A stretch of 64,000 bases of DNA from Stackebrandtia nassauensis DSM 44728. GTDB taxonomy: Bacteria > Actinomycetota > Actinomycetes > Mycobacteriales > Micromonosporaceae. How positions within the stretch are numbered: position 1 is the first letter of the stretch; each line of letters opens with the position of its first letter. The stretch is from NCBI RefSeq assembly GCF_000024545.1, contig NC_013947.1, positions 5,580,001 to 5,644,000 on the forward strand, given 5' to 3'. Shown in pieces: positions 49,783-59,637 of the stretch. The notes under the pieces are model-generated. The model was not told where the DNA came from. It saw only the letters and a program-made list of their open reading frames with translations, and did no database searches. The position numbers were made by a program, and so were the translations under genes.

Positions 49783-52074
49783 ATGTTGCCCGGCCAGATG
49801 CTCGATGACCGCTACCTTCTCGAGGCCGAGGCCGGTACCGGGGGCATGGGGACGGTGTGGCGAGCCCAGGACACCCGTATCGGGCGAACCGTCGCCATCA
49901 AGGTGCTGCACTCGCACCTGGCCAAGGACGACAAGCTGCGCGCCCGGTTCGACCGCGAGGCCCGGCTGATCGGCGCGCTCCAACACCCCGGGGTGGTGCA
50001 GCTGTACGACTTCACCGACACCGTCGTGGACGGCAAGTCGGTGGCGTATCTGGTCATGGAGTACGTTCCCGGTTCCTCGCTGGCGACCGAACTGCCGCAG
50101 CGGATGCCGGTGGAGCGGACGCTGTCGCTGGTCGCCTCGGCCGCCGAGGGACTGCACTCGGCGCACCTGCGCGGGATCGTGCATCGCGATGTCAAGCCCG
50201 CCAACATCCTCGTCGCTCCCGACGACACCGCCAAGATCGTCGACTTCGGCATCTCGCAGTCCTTCGGGGACCGCAAACTGACCATGACCGGTCACTTCAT
50301 GGGTTCACTGCACTATGTGTCCCCCGAACAGCTGCAGGGCAAACCGCTCACCCCGGCCTCGGACGTGTACTCACTCGGCGTCGTGGCCTACGAGGCACTG
50401 ACCGGTGACCTCCCGTTCCCTGGCGACACCCCCGCCTCAGTCCTCACCGGACACCTACAGCAGGAACCCCGGCCGCTGCCCGCCGACGTCCCCGCGCCGG
50501 TGGCCGCGCTGGTCATGCGCGCCCTGGCCAAGGAACCCGAGGACCGCTTCGAATCGGCGGCGGCCCTGGCCACGGCGTGCCGCCGGTTGAGCACCGACAC
50601 CGAGATCACCAGCCAGACCCCGATTCCCACCACGATCCGGCCCACCGTCAAGACCTCACCCACCACGATGTACCCCGCGGCCGCGCCGGAGCCGACACCC
50701 GTCGGCGGCAGACGCCGGAGCCGGTTGCTGCCGGTCACCATCATCGTGCTGGTGCTGCTGCTGGCGACCGGCGGCGGCGCGGCCGTCTGGTACTACGCGG
50801 GCGGCGGCCAGGCGGCCCTCAACGGCGACAACGTGGGACTGGCGAACCTGCACGACCTCAAACCGGTGGGCGAACCGATCCCGTTCGCCGAGGCCGGGGC
50901 CTCCGACCGGGGCACGGTGCCCGAACCGGTCACCGACGGCGAGACCGGGTACTTCGTCCACAATGTCGACGAAGCGCCGGAGACGATCGCCGTCGACCTG
51001 GACAGCGGCAAGGAGAAGTGGCGCCAACCCATGGGCCAGCCCATCGGACTGGCGATGCGGGCGGGCCAGGGACTGCTGTACACCGCCGACCTCGAACAGG
51101 GCATCGTCAACTTCCTGGACCCGGCCACCGGCGAGTCACTCAACACCGCCGAGTACGACGGCCGCATCGGCGTGTCCACATTCGGCAGTCGGGTGCTGAT
51201 CGCCCCCGAGGGCGACGACACCGTGACCGCCTACGAGGCCGACGGCGCCGAGGCGTGGGAGCAGAGTTTCGAGGAGACGGTCACCGACGTCGACATCGAG
51301 GCCAAGTGGAAGGACTTCACCAACCAGCCCGGCCGGTACAGCAGTCAGAAACCCGAACGGCTGCTCATCTACGGCGACGACGGCACCGTGTCGCGACTGG
51401 ACACTGAGGACGGCGACATCCTCACCACCACCGAACCCGACTCCGACCTGACGGTCACCTCGGCGTTCCAGGGCATGATGTTCACCGCCGACCCCGACGA
51501 CGAGGACGGCTACACCCTCATCGCCCACGACGTCTCCCGGGACTTCGCCGAGGTCGGCCGCTGGGAGGAACTGCGCCCCGGCTTCAACCCGGAGAAGATC
51601 GAGTGGTGCGGCAAGACCCGCATCTGCGTCAAGGACCGGCAGTACAGCGGCACCACCGGGGCCGTCGTCCTCGACTTCTCCGAACCCGGAAGCAAACCGC
51701 TGTGGGAGAGCTCCCCCGAGACCCCGGTCAACGAGATCTACGCCGCCGGTTCCACGGTCGCGGTGGTGCAGGGCGAGGGCGCGAACCTGTCCACACAGCT
51801 GTATGACAACGCGATGGAACCAAGGGGCCGGGCCAAGAACGGCGTCTTCCGGCCCGTGGACGGCAAGACCTTCCTCGACTATCCGCGCACCGCGGGCAAC
51901 GCGCCCGCCAACCCGGTGAACAAACACTTCTTCACCGGCCTCGACGCCACCGACGGATCCACCAAGGACCTGGGAACCCAGGAGGTGTTCCCGCAGTGCG
52001 TCACCGAGGGCGCCCACGTCGCCTGCCCCACCCCGAAGGGGATCACGGTGTGGGAGTACCGCGACGCCCGGTGA
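49783..52074 (+). CDS. Ser/Thr protein kinase with extracellular PQQ-type propeller
   Basis: A 763-residue Pkn-type transmembrane kinase. Kinase domain (about 8-270): Gly loop AGTGGMGTVW, VAIK with Lys40, catalytic loop GIVHRDVKPAN (Asp136), DFG at about 154, and an intact APE-region (YVSPEQLQ). After a short linker, one membrane helix (about 310-332, TIIVLVLLLATGGG) leads to an extracytoplasmic region of about 430 residues, rich in beta-type repeats such as DLDSGKEKWRQPMG and LDTEDGDILTTT, which fits a PQQ/beta-propeller. It should sense an external ligand and phosphorylate cytoplasmic targets. It converges on the pseudokinase gene, with 5 bases between the stops. Confidence 0.92.
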   Translation: MLPGQMLDDRYLLEAEAGTGGMGTVWRAQDTRIGRTVAIKVLHSHLAKDDKLRARFDREARLIGALQHPGVVQLYDFTDTVVDGKSVAYLVMEYVPGSSLATELPQRMPVERTLSLVASAAEGLHSAHLRGIVHRDVKPANILVAPDDTAKIVDFGISQSFGDRKLTMTGHFMGSLHYVSPEQLQGKPLTPASDVYSLGVVAYEALTGDLPFPGDTPASVLTGHLQQEPRPLPADVPAPVAALVMRALAKEPEDRFESAAALATACRRLSTDTEITSQTPIPTTIRPTVKTSPTTMYPAAAPEPTPVGGRRRSRLLPVTIIVLVLLLATGGGAAVWYYAGGGQAALNGDNVGLANLHDLKPVGEPIPFAEAGASDRGTVPEPVTDGETGYFVHNVDEAPETIAVDLDSGKEKWRQPMGQPIGLAMRAGQGLLYTADLEQGIVNFLDPATGESLNTAEYDGRIGVSTFGSRVLIAPEGDDTVTAYEADGAEAWEQSFEETVTDVDIEAKWKDFTNQPGRYSSQKPERLLIYGDDGTVSRLDTEDGDILTTTEPDSDLTVTSAFQGMMFTADPDDEDGYTLIAHDVSRDFAEVGRWEELRPGFNPEKIEWCGKTRICVKDRQYSGTTGAVVLDFSEPGSKPLWESSPETPVNEIYAAGSTVAVVQGEGANLSTQLYDNAMEPRGRAKNGVFRPVDGKTFLDYPRTAGNAPANPVNKHFFTGLDATDGSTKDLGTQEVFPQCVTEGAHVACPTPKGITVWEYRDAR

Positions 52075-52079
52075 GCGCG

Positions 52080-53825
52080 TCAGTCGAGGTCGTCGTGGTC
52101 GTCCCCGCCTCCGCCGCCGCCGTCGTTGCCGTCACACCGGTCGGGGTCCCGCACCATCCGGAACATGATGTCCACGGTTGATCCCTCGTTGACGCTGGCG
52201 CCGCCGTCCGGGCTCTGGTCGGTGACCGGGCAGGCGTGATCGCCCTTGCCGGACTCGATGGCATTGACCTTCAGCCCGGCGTTCTTCAACGTCTGGTACG
52301 CCTTGTACGGATGCTGACCCACCACATTGGGCACCGACACCTTCGCCGGTTCGTCGTTGTCGTCCGGTTCGTCCCCATCGGACGGGGAGGCGTCGTCCGA
52401 GGCCGAGGAACTGCCCGAGGACTCGGCGCTGCTCGGTTCGTTGCCCGCCTTGTCACCCCCCTGGGACTCCGTGTCCTTCGACGAGGTCGCGTCCGAGTCG
52501 GACTCCGTGACACCGTCGCCCCCGCCGCCGGCTTCGCCGCCTTCGTCGGTCGCGGACACCGACCCGTCGGTCGTCAACGTCGACACGCCCACCGCTCCCG
52601 CCGTACCGATGAGCAGCAGCAACGCCGCCACCAGCACCAACCGCTTGCGCGACTTGCGTTCCCGGGGTGGCGACACCGGCGGCGGCGCGGCCGCGTCCCG
52701 CAGCCGGGTGGTCGGCTCGGCGGCCGCAGCCGGCGCGGCCTTGAACTCCGGCGTGATCTTCGATCGGACCTTCGGCGGCGGCGGAAGCGCGGCCTTGGTC
52801 GTCGCCTTCTCCGGCTCGGCCACCGGTTTCGGCTCCGGATCGGACGCGGCCTCCAGCACCGGCACGACCGCGGTCTCCGACTCCACCGGCGCGGCGACCG
52901 GTTGCCGCTTCGGTTGCGACACCAAGGAAGGAGCCGACCGGGCCATCGTCCGCCCCACCGGCGCGTCCGGCGCGGCCTCGGCCTCACGGTGCGGCAACGG
53001 CGTCGCGCCAGGTTCCAGCGCCACAGTGGCGACCGCTGCCGAGCCGCCGTCCAGCTCGGTCACTCCCCGCTCCAGCAGCGGCCCCAAAACGTCGTTGGTG
53101 TAAGTGATCTGCTCGCACTCGGTGGCCAGTATCGCCGCCGAACCGAACCGGACCTCGGGATCGGTCGACAGCGCCCGTTTCACGAACGCGGCCACCGCCG
53201 GGGCCAGGTTGGCGGGCAGCGACAACGGCTGCCGCTCGGCCTCCACCGGCGGCACATCGGGCACCACCACGAACGGCAGCGCCCCCGTCACGCACTCATA
53301 GGCTATGGCGCCCAACGCGAACACGTCATCGGCCACCGCCCCCGTACCACTGAATCCGAAGTCGACGATCGTCACCGACGAATCCGGCCCCACGATCAGG
53401 TTCGACGACTTCAGGTTAGCGTGCCGCAGCCCGGCCTCATGGGCGGACTGCAACGCCCACCCGAGCCCGGCCACAAGCGACAGCGCGTCCTCGGGCTCCA
53501 GCGACCGTTCGATCAGGACCTTCCGCAGCGTCTCCCCCTCAAGGCGCTCCGAGATCTGACAAACCGTGACCTCGTCCCCGTCCCGCTGTTCCACACAGTC
53601 GTAGACGTCGACGATGCCGGGCACATCCAGCTCCGCCATGGCCATGGCGGTGCGCCAGAACCGGCCCCGAACCTCCTCGTCACGGGCCAGGAGCGGGTCG
53701 AGAACCTTGATCCGGACGGGTCGGTCCACCACGGTGTCACGTCCGAACCAGACACTGCCGTGTTCACTGGTTCCAATGTGCTCTTCGAGGGTGTACCGAT
53801 CTCCCAAACAGGTGCCGGGCTGCAT
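52080..53825 (-). CDS. PASTA-domain pseudokinase
   Basis: A 581-residue kinase-like protein. The domain (about 8-265) keeps VRIK with Lys40 and DFG (about 155), but the catalytic loop reads RHANLKSSN, so the catalytic Asp of HRD is Asn137, and the activation segment after DFG is nearly absent: only about 8 residues separate it from DVFALGAIAYE, with no APE motif. Linker (about 266-425) is Pro/Ala-rich; one helix (RLVLVAALLLLIGTAG) spans the membrane; one PASTA domain (about 490-565, PNVVGQHPYKAYQTLKNAG) follows an acidic Ser/Asp-rich stretch. It is probably a ligand-sensing, catalytically dead scaffold or regulator of a true kinase. Confidence 0.88.
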   Translation of the reverse strand: MQPGTCLGDRYTLEEHIGTSEHGSVWFGRDTVVDRPVRIKVLDPLLARDEEVRGRFWRTAMAMAELDVPGIVDVYDCVEQRDGDEVTVCQISERLEGETLRKVLIERSLEPEDALSLVAGLGWALQSAHEAGLRHANLKSSNLIVGPDSSVTIVDFGFSGTGAVADDVFALGAIAYECVTGALPFVVVPDVPPVEAERQPLSLPANLAPAVAAFVKRALSTDPEVRFGSAAILATECEQITYTNDVLGPLLERGVTELDGGSAAVATVALEPGATPLPHREAEAAPDAPVGRTMARSAPSLVSQPKRQPVAAPVESETAVVPVLEAASDPEPKPVAEPEKATTKAALPPPPKVRSKITPEFKAAPAAAAEPTTRLRDAAAPPPVSPPRERKSRKRLVLVAALLLLIGTAGAVGVSTLTTDGSVSATDEGGEAGGGGDGVTESDSDATSSKDTESQGGDKAGNEPSSAESSGSSSASDDASPSDGDEPDDNDEPAKVSVPNVVGQHPYKAYQTLKNAGLKVNAIESGKGDHACPVTDQSPDGGASVNEGSTVDIMFRMVRDPDRCDGNDGGGGGGDDHDDLD

Positions 53826-53913
53826 GGAGTCCTACTTTCGGGGTGATGCGGTTAGGCACCCAGCAGTGTGCCGTATATCTCAGTAAAACTCCAATAACAG
53901 TTCTATTACCGGT

Positions 53914-55149
53914 TCACAAGACACCCGGCGGCATCGACCCGATGCTGCCGCCGTCCTTGGGCACCTCATCGCCGCACAACCCCGCCACCACCAGATCCTC
54001 AATGGCCCCGACAACCTTCTCGGTCTCCTCGGCGGGCAACAGGTTCGGATCCATCGCGTAGGTGAAGGACACCTGCTTGTCGGCTTCCGGCGAGTGGAAC
54101 GAGATCGTCGAATGCCCCAGCGCACCACCGGTGTGCCCCATCGCCTTACCACCCGGGACACCAACGCACCCGACCTCGACCCCGTGCAGGCCCAGACCGT
54201 ACGCCCCGTCGGACTGTTCACTGAATTGTCGCGCCTCGTCCAGCGACTCCGCCGACAACAGCGTCCCGTCGAACATGGCCCGGTACAGCCGGTTCATGTC
54301 GGCGGCGGTCGACACCGTCACCCCCGCCGCCCAGTAGTGAGTCGGCGACACCATCGACGTATCGATGCGTTTCTCCCCCGGCTTCGACCCCGCCTCGAAG
54401 TAAGCGTCCAAATGGTCACCCTCCATCGCAGGATCCCGCTCGGGCAGATACGAAGCGTCCATACCGGCCGGTTCGAGAACCCGCTCGACGATCTCATCCT
54501 CCACAGAGTCCCCGGTCAGCCGCTCCACCAGCAACCCCAGCGCGTAGTACCCAGTGTTGGAGTACTGGTAATCGCTGCCCGGAACGAAGTCCAACGGCCG
54601 CTTCGTCGCCGTCTCCACGATCTCCTCGGGCCGGTACTCGTTCAACCGGTTGGTCTCGACATCGGCCGCCGACCCCTGCGCCAGCGACGGATAGATGTCG
54701 AAGAAGTAATCGGGAACCCCGGCGGTGTGCCCCAACAGCTGCCTCACCGTGATCGTCTCCTCGTACGGCAACAACCCCGGCGCCAGCTCCTCCACCTCAT
54801 CGTCCAACCCCAGCTCCCCCTCCTCAACCAACTGAAGCACCACAGTGCTCAACATCGATTTGGTGAGGCTCCCGATCCGCACCCGATCGCCCACCTCGGC
54901 GGCTTCGTCCCCGCCGTCCTGCCGGGCACCCCGGGCCTCGGTCCACACGAAGTCACCGTCCCGCACCTCGGCGACAACCGCCGCATCCGTGACCTCCGCG
55001 AGCGCGTCGAGCCGTTGGGACAGCAGCTCCTCGTCGAGCGGGGTACCCGCGGCGGGGCCTGTCGAGGGTTCGGCGACCGCGACGGCGGTGCCTCCGGCGG
55101 CCAGGGCCGCGACGACGGCGAGCATGACGAGCAATCGATGTTTTCGCAT
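53914..55149 (-). CDS. Serine hydrolase, beta-lactamase class C/DD-peptidase-type
   Basis: A 411-residue exported serine hydrolase. Signal peptide about 1-27 (core LLVMLAVVAALAAGGTAV). Penicillin-binding fold motifs: GSLTKSML with nucleophile Ser in SxxK, YQYSNTGY with YxN, and HTGGALGH as the KTG-like third motif. This is typical of the esterase/D-aminopeptidase-like class C family in actinomycetes, which includes carboxypeptidase-like enzymes; substrate unknown. It lies between the pseudokinase and the caspase-like gene; all three are separately promoted. Confidence 0.9.
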   Translation of the reverse strand: MRKHRLLVMLAVVAALAAGGTAVAVAEPSTGPAAGTPLDEELLSQRLDALAEVTDAAVVAEVRDGDFVWTEARGARQDGGDEAAEVGDRVRIGSLTKSMLSTVVLQLVEEGELGLDDEVEELAPGLLPYEETITVRQLLGHTAGVPDYFFDIYPSLAQGSAADVETNRLNEYRPEEIVETATKRPLDFVPGSDYQYSNTGYYALGLLVERLTGDSVEDEIVERVLEPAGMDASYLPERDPAMEGDHLDAYFEAGSKPGEKRIDTSMVSPTHYWAAGVTVSTAADMNRLYRAMFDGTLLSAESLDEARQFSEQSDGAYGLGLHGVEVGCVGVPGGKAMGHTGGALGHSTISFHSPEADKQVSFTYAMDPNLLPAEETEKVVGAIEDLVVAGLCGDEVPKDGGSIGSMPPGVL

Positions 55150-55241
55150 ACCCGAACGCTATGGGCGCGGTTGGTTCGTGGCATCGTGCCGCGAGTTGAG
55201 GTCGATGTGCGACTTGTGGGGGACCCGGATACGACTGAGGA

Positions 55242-55260
55242 TGTAAGAAACGTGCTTACA
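55242..55260. promoter_or_regulatory. Inverted repeat upstream of caspase-like/KAP gene
   Basis: TGTAAG-AAACGTG-CTTACA is a perfect 6-bp inverted repeat with 7-bp spacer, 27 bases upstream of the start at 55287, in the position expected for an operator overlapping a promoter. Regulator unknown. Confidence 0.5.
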
Positions 55261-55286
55261 TTGACGGGCAAGGGATACGACGGTGG

Positions 55287-57599
55287 ATGGGGTGGGACGT
55301 GGCTCGGCGGGCTTTGTTGATTGCCAATCATTCGTATTCGCACATCCGCTCCGCGGGATCCGAAGGCATTGCCGTAGGAGCCCGAGCGCTCCAGAGATTG
55401 TTGCAGGACGAGAACATCGGTGACTTCGACAGTGTTCAGCTGTTGACCAACGCGACGAAATACGAGACCGAACAGGCCATCGAGCAGCTCTTCAGCTCCA
55501 TACAGCCTGACGACCTCGCGCTTGTGTACTTCGTCGGTCTTGGGGTGCGTGCCCAAGGCGGCCAGCTGTATCTGGCTTCAGCCGACACCAGAGCCAGTAA
55601 GCTGGCGACCGAAGCGATCTCATCAACGTATCTTCGGCAGACCTTCGCGATGTATCCGTCTCGTGTGGTCCTGCTACTGGACTGCTCGCATTCCGGGACC
55701 TTTATCGACGGATCCGGTAGCCAGCTTCCGGATTTCGAGGTGGAACCAGAATCCGATCTCGTCGTCCTCGCCTCCACGACCGCGAAACAGCAGATCGCCC
55801 AAACCGGCCTCCCCGCGTTCACCGAGGCCGTACGCAAAGGACTGGCCTCCGGCGAGGCCGACATCCGGCGTACCGGGTCCATTTCGGCCAGCGACCTGTG
55901 GCATTACGTTGTGGCCGAACTCAAAACGACGGCTCCACAGCAGACTCCCACCATGTCGTCCAACATCCTCGACGACCTACTGATAGCCAAGTCACCAGCA
56001 CCCCCCAACTACGACAACCAACAACAGGTCCCGCCTCCGCCACCAAGTTGGACCGCCACGTCACAACCTTCGCCACCCCCACCCCGCGAACACGTCGACT
56101 GGGTCGACGACGCCCCCGCCGAAACCGACCTCCTCCACCGCCAAGCCCTCGCCCAGGTCCTCGCCACCCGCCTCGCCCGCGCCTCCGCCAGCCCCACGCA
56201 CCCCGCGTTCCTCATCCACGTCGACGGCCCCTGGGGCAGCGGCAAGTCCACTCTCCTCAAACTCCTCGAGACCGAGCTGTCGGCCGACCACCTCGTCGTC
56301 AACTTCAACGCCTGGCGCAACGCCCGGGTCCAGCCCCCGTGGTGGTCCCTGCTCACCACCATCCGCGACCGCGTCATCAACGACCGCTCCTGGGTTCGGC
56401 GCGTCTGGTCCGCCACCCGCGAGACCCTGGCCCGCGCTCGTCGCTCCGGCGCCCCGTACTTCCTGGCGATGGCCATCACCGCCGCCCTCATGCTCACCCT
56501 CTACCTCACCATCACTCCCGCGTGGACCACCACCGCTCTCAAGGCCACCGCCACCACGGTCACCTCCGTGGCCGCCGCCATCGGTGTCCTTTGGGCCGTC
56601 AGCAAGATAGCCTCCCGACGACTACTGTGGAACTCCGCGCGCGGGGCGCAGCAGCTTGAACAGTCCCACACCGACCCCATGGGCGAGGTGTCCGACCACT
56701 TCGGATGGCTGATCCGGCATTCTCGCCGTCCCGTTGTCGTGTTCATCGACGATCTCGATCGCTGCGATGGTCCGATCGTCGTGGAGATCCTGGAGGCCAT
56801 CCAGACGCTCGCCCGCGACCAGCCCGCTCCCGGGTGTGCCGCCAGTTTCGTGATCGCCGCCGACGGCGCCTGGCTGCGCCGGTCCTATGAGGATCACTAT
56901 TCGACCTTCGAGGGCGCCGTCGACCAGCCCGGCCAGCCGTTGGGCTATCTGTTCCAGGAGAAGCTGTTCCAGCTCAGTGTCCCCGTCCCTTCCATCAGTG
57001 GCTCCGCTCGTGCGAACTACCTGACCACGCTGCTCGGTGGCCGTCCCGAGGACGCTCCCCAACTCCAGGAAACCCAGGCCGCCACCAGCAAACGCATCGA
57101 GGACTCCGCCAGTGAGGCCGAGGTCCTCGACGCCCTCAAGGGCAGCCCGCAGCAGGTCCGGCAGAACCTCGCCCCCCAAGCCGCCATGAAACTCGCGCAG
57201 CCCGAGGTCGAGGCCGTCACCGAACACTCGCTGGAGAAATTCGCCCCGCTGGTGCAGGCGAACCCGCGCGGGGTCAAGCGGTTCCTCAACACCTATTCGA
57301 TCCTGCGTACCTTGAGGACACTGGAAGGCAACATCGTTCCCACCGACACGCTCGCGACCTGGGCGCTGTTGCGGTCCCGCTGGCCGCAGCTCGCCGACCA
57401 CCTGGAGCACCGTCCCCAGGACATCGGCCTGGTGCGGGGAGGCCCCGTCCGGGACCTTCCCCGTCCACTGCGTTCGACGGCGACTTCGGCTGAGCTGCAA
57501 GCGTTCCTGCGAACCGGTGACGTCGAGCTGACCGAGGCCGAGATCCGCGCCTGCTGCGGTGGCTCGGTTGCGGAAATTTCGGGCGACTCGCCTCAGTGA
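55287..57599 (+). CDS. Caspase-like domain lacking catalytic His, fused to KAP NTPase
   Basis: A 770-residue two-part protein. Residues 1-235 form a caspase-like (metacaspase/C14) fold: [27 protein letters not shown] and [11 protein letters not shown]. The nucleophile Cys133 is present, but the usual GHG histidine is Leu85 (GLG), so peptidase activity is doubtful. A Pro-rich linker follows, then a KAP-family P-loop NTPase: Walker A GPWGSGKS (314-321), two membrane helices inserted (about 388-410, 418-440) and Walker [16 protein letters not shown] NTPases occur in prokaryotic immunity proteins and in membrane complexes. The gene stands alone, overlapping the next convergent gene by 7 bases. 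Confidence 0.85.
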   Translation: MGWDVARRALLIANHSYSHIRSAGSEGIAVGARALQRLLQDENIGDFDSVQLLTNATKYETEQAIEQLFSSIQPDDLALVYFVGLGVRAQGGQLYLASADTRASKLATEAISSTYLRQTFAMYPSRVVLLLDCSHSGTFIDGSGSQLPDFEVEPESDLVVLASTTAKQQIAQTGLPAFTEAVRKGLASGEADIRRTGSISASDLWHYVVAELKTTAPQQTPTMSSNILDDLLIAKSPAPPNYDNQQQVPPPPPSWTATSQPSPPPPREHVDWVDDAPAETDLLHRQALAQVLATRLARASASPTHPAFLIHVDGPWGSGKSTLLKLLETELSADHLVVNFNAWRNARVQPPWWSLLTTIRDRVINDRSWVRRVWSATRETLARARRSGAPYFLAMAITAALMLTLYLTITPAWTTTALKATATTVTSVAAAIGVLWAVSKIASRRLLWNSARGAQQLEQSHTDPMGEVSDHFGWLIRHSRRPVVVFIDDLDRCDGPIVVEILEAIQTLARDQPAPGCAASFVIAADGAWLRRSYEDHYSTFEGAVDQPGQPLGYLFQEKLFQLSVPVPSISGSARANYLTTLLGGRPEDAPQLQETQAATSKRIEDSASEAEVLDALKGSPQQVRQNLAPQAAMKLAQPEVEAVTEHSLEKFAPLVQANPRGVKRFLNTYSILRTLRTLEGNIVPTDTLATWALLRSRWPQLADHLEHRPQDIGLVRGGPVRDLPRPLRSTATSAELQAFLRTGDVELTEAEIRACCGGSVAEISGDSPQ

Positions 57600-58576
57600 C
57601 CGGTGCGTGCCAGCGGTGCCGCCGCGAGACGTTCGCCGCGAACCGCCTCCGGGTTGATCGACGCCAACCGCGCCAGTTCCGACTCGTCGAGTCGCAGCTG
57701 TGCCGCCGCCAGATTCTCCTCCAAAGCAGACACTCGCCGGGTGCCCGGGATCGGGACGATGTCCTCGCCTCGCGCCAGCAGCCACGCCAGCGCCAGTTGC
57801 GCTGGTGTGCACCCCTTCTCGGCGGCAACCTCTCGCACCACGTCCACGAGCCGCAGGTTCGCGGCCAGGTGCTCGTCGCTGAATCTCGGGTTGCCCAGCC
57901 GGTTGTCGTCCTCGGACAGGTCGGCTCGCGACGTGACGGCGCCGGTCAACAGCCCGCGCCCCAGCGGCGAGTACGCGACGATCCCGACGCCGAGTTCCCG
58001 GCAGGTGTCCAGCAGCTCGTCCTCGACGAACCGGGTGAACAGCGAATACTCCACCTGTACCGCCGCGATCGGGTGGACGGCGTGCGCGGCCCGCAAGGTC
58101 GCGGCGCTCACTTCCGACAGTCCGAGATGGCGGACTTTCCCGGCCGCGACCAGCTCCGCCATCGCGCCCACGGTGTCCTCGATCGGCACGGCGGGATCGC
58201 GTCGGTGCAGGTAGTACAGGTCGACGGTCTCCATGCCGAGCCGCTTCAGCGACGCGTCGCACGCCGCCCGCGCGTACTCCGGTGAACTGTCCACACGGAA
58301 CGGTTCGCCGTCGCCGAATCGCAGCCCGAACTTCGTCGCGATGACCAGGTCGTCGCGACGGTCGGCCACCGCTCGACCGACGAGCTCCTCGTTGTGGCCG
58401 GGCTGCGGCGATCCGTAGGCGTCGGCGGTGTCGATCAGGGTCACGCCCCGTTCGACAGCCCGGCGGATGACCGACGCGGAGGTCGCGTCGTCGGCCGGTC
58501 CGTATCCGACGCTCATACCCATGCAGCCCAGCCCCAGTGCCGAAACCGTCAGACCGCCCAGTGTTCGTTTTTCCAT
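57593..58576 (-). CDS. Aldo/keto reductase
   Basis: A 327-residue NADPH-dependent aldo/keto reductase (AKR13/YajO-like). The TIM-barrel signatures are [29 protein letters not shown] (catalytic Asp/Tyr, about 50-57), ATKFGL (Lys), [11 protein letters not shown] (His) and [18 protein letters not shown] at the NADP-binding end. ATG 58576 was chosen for its Shine-Dalgarno spacing (GGAG). It is divergent from the ArsR-type regulator, with an operator-like palindrome in the 92-base gap, so it is the probable regulated gene. Substrate unknown; aldehydes are likely. Confidence 0.93.
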   Translation of the reverse strand: MEKRTLGGLTVSALGLGCMGMSVGYGPADDATSASVIRRAVERGVTLIDTADAYGSPQPGHNEELVGRAVADRRDDLVIATKFGLRFGDGEPFRVDSSPEYARAACDASLKRLGMETVDLYYLHRRDPAVPIEDTVGAMAELVAAGKVRHLGLSEVSAATLRAAHAVHPIAAVQVEYSLFTRFVEDELLDTCRELGVGIVAYSPLGRGLLTGAVTSRADLSEDDNRLGNPRFSDEHLAANLRLVDVVREVAAEKGCTPAQLALAWLLARGEDIVPIPGTRRVSALEENLAAAQLRLDESELARLASINPEAVRGERLAAAPLARTGH

Positions 58577-58642
58577 GTCCATCTCCAGTGATCTCGAACG
58601 AAACGTCGACATCACTGTGCGACCGCGACCCGCCATGGCAAT

Positions 58643-58664
58643 GGATTCGACTAGGTTCGAATCC
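58643..58664. promoter_or_regulatory. Operator-like inverted repeat
   Basis: GGATTCGA (58643-58650) and TCGAATCC (58657-58664) are perfect 8-bp arms with a 6-base spacer. The site lies 4 bases before the ATG of the ArsR-type gene and 67 bases before the divergent aldo/keto reductase start. The regulator is the most likely binder. It superficially resembles a tRNA T-arm, but no cloverleaf exists. Confidence 0.65.
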
Positions 58665-58668
58665 AGCC

Positions 58669-59625
58669 ATGCACAGTTTCGAATTCAGCGCCGACGATCT
58701 CGCCCGCACCCGCTATGCCGTGTCTCCGGTCCATGAGCTGGTGTGGAGCACCGTGACGCTGCGCAAACCCCGCAAGGCCGCGCTGCACGCCCCGTGGCGC
58801 GAGGCCGTGTTGGCGAAGCTCGATCCGCGGCGGTTCGAGCTGCTGTTCGCGCTCACCAGCGGCAGGACCTATCTGCCCGACTTCCTCCATCCCGCTCCGA
58901 CCCGGCAGCGGCCGGGGCTGCGCGACCAGTTGTCCACCGTGGCCGCAACCGACGAGGCGCTTGCCGTGGCACAGGTTCGCCGGATCGCCACCGAGCCCGC
59001 GCCGCCGTTGCGGGAGTTCCTGGCTCGGCCCCGTGCGGGCCTGGATCGCTTGGTGGACATGATGGACGACTACTTCACCGCCGCACTGGCACCGCACTGG
59101 CCCCGGATTCGCGGTATCGCCGAGGCCGATATCGCCCACCGCGCGAACCTGACCTCGGCGCACGGAGCCGCCGCCACGATCAACGATCTGCATTCCCGGT
59201 TGAGCTGGAACGGCACCATTCTCGATATCCACATCGGAAGCTCTGACGAACCGGTGCGGAACATTCGCGACGCCGTTCTCGTCCCGTGCTGTTTCGCCTG
59301 GCCGACGGTACATCCCTCCACTGCGGCCGACCCGGACATCACGATCGCCTACCCGCCGCGAGGTGTCGGCCGACTGTGGCAGTCCAGCACTGCCCGACGG
59401 ACCGACGCCACGGCGGATCTGTTGGGCACCACCAGGACCGCGGTACTGCGACTGCTGGAAGCCGCCCACACCACCGGCGAGGTCGCCCAGGCGCTCGGCC
59501 TCTCCGCCGCCACCGCCTCCCACCACCTGGTGGTGCTGCGCAACGCGGGGCTCGCCGCCGCCGACCGCGACGGCCGGGCCGTCCGCTACTCCCGCACTCC
59601 GCTCGGCGACACCCTGACGGGTTGA
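58669..59625 (+). CDS. ArsR-type HTH regulator with N-terminal DUF5937-like region
   Basis: A 318-residue regulator. The N-terminal part (about 1-230) is an uncharacterised region found in actinobacterial ArsR-type proteins, starting [20 protein letters not shown]; the C-terminal winged HTH (about 240-318) reads [20 protein letters not shown] and [20 protein letters not shown]. The family is named from memory. ATG 58669 has no ribosome binding site and follows the operator-like palindrome by 4 bases, suggesting leaderless translation and autoregulation. It probably represses the divergent aldo/keto reductase. Ligand unknown. Confidence 0.85.
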   Translation: MHSFEFSADDLARTRYAVSPVHELVWSTVTLRKPRKAALHAPWREAVLAKLDPRRFELLFALTSGRTYLPDFLHPAPTRQRPGLRDQLSTVAATDEALAVAQVRRIATEPAPPLREFLARPRAGLDRLVDMMDDYFTAALAPHWPRIRGIAEADIAHRANLTSAHGAAATINDLHSRLSWNGTILDIHIGSSDEPVRNIRDAVLVPCCFAWPTVHPSTAADPDITIAYPPRGVGRLWQSSTARRTDATADLLGTTRTAVLRLLEAAHTTGEVAQALGLSAATASHHLVVLRNAGLAAADRDGRAVRYSRTPLGDTLTG

Positions 59626-59637
59626 CCGCGAGCGCGG

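Noticed and set aside
58655-58664. GGTTCGAATCC-like sequence resembling a tRNA T-loop
   Set aside because: No acceptor, D or anticodon arms can be drawn around it, and it forms one half of an operator-like palindrome before the ArsR-type gene.
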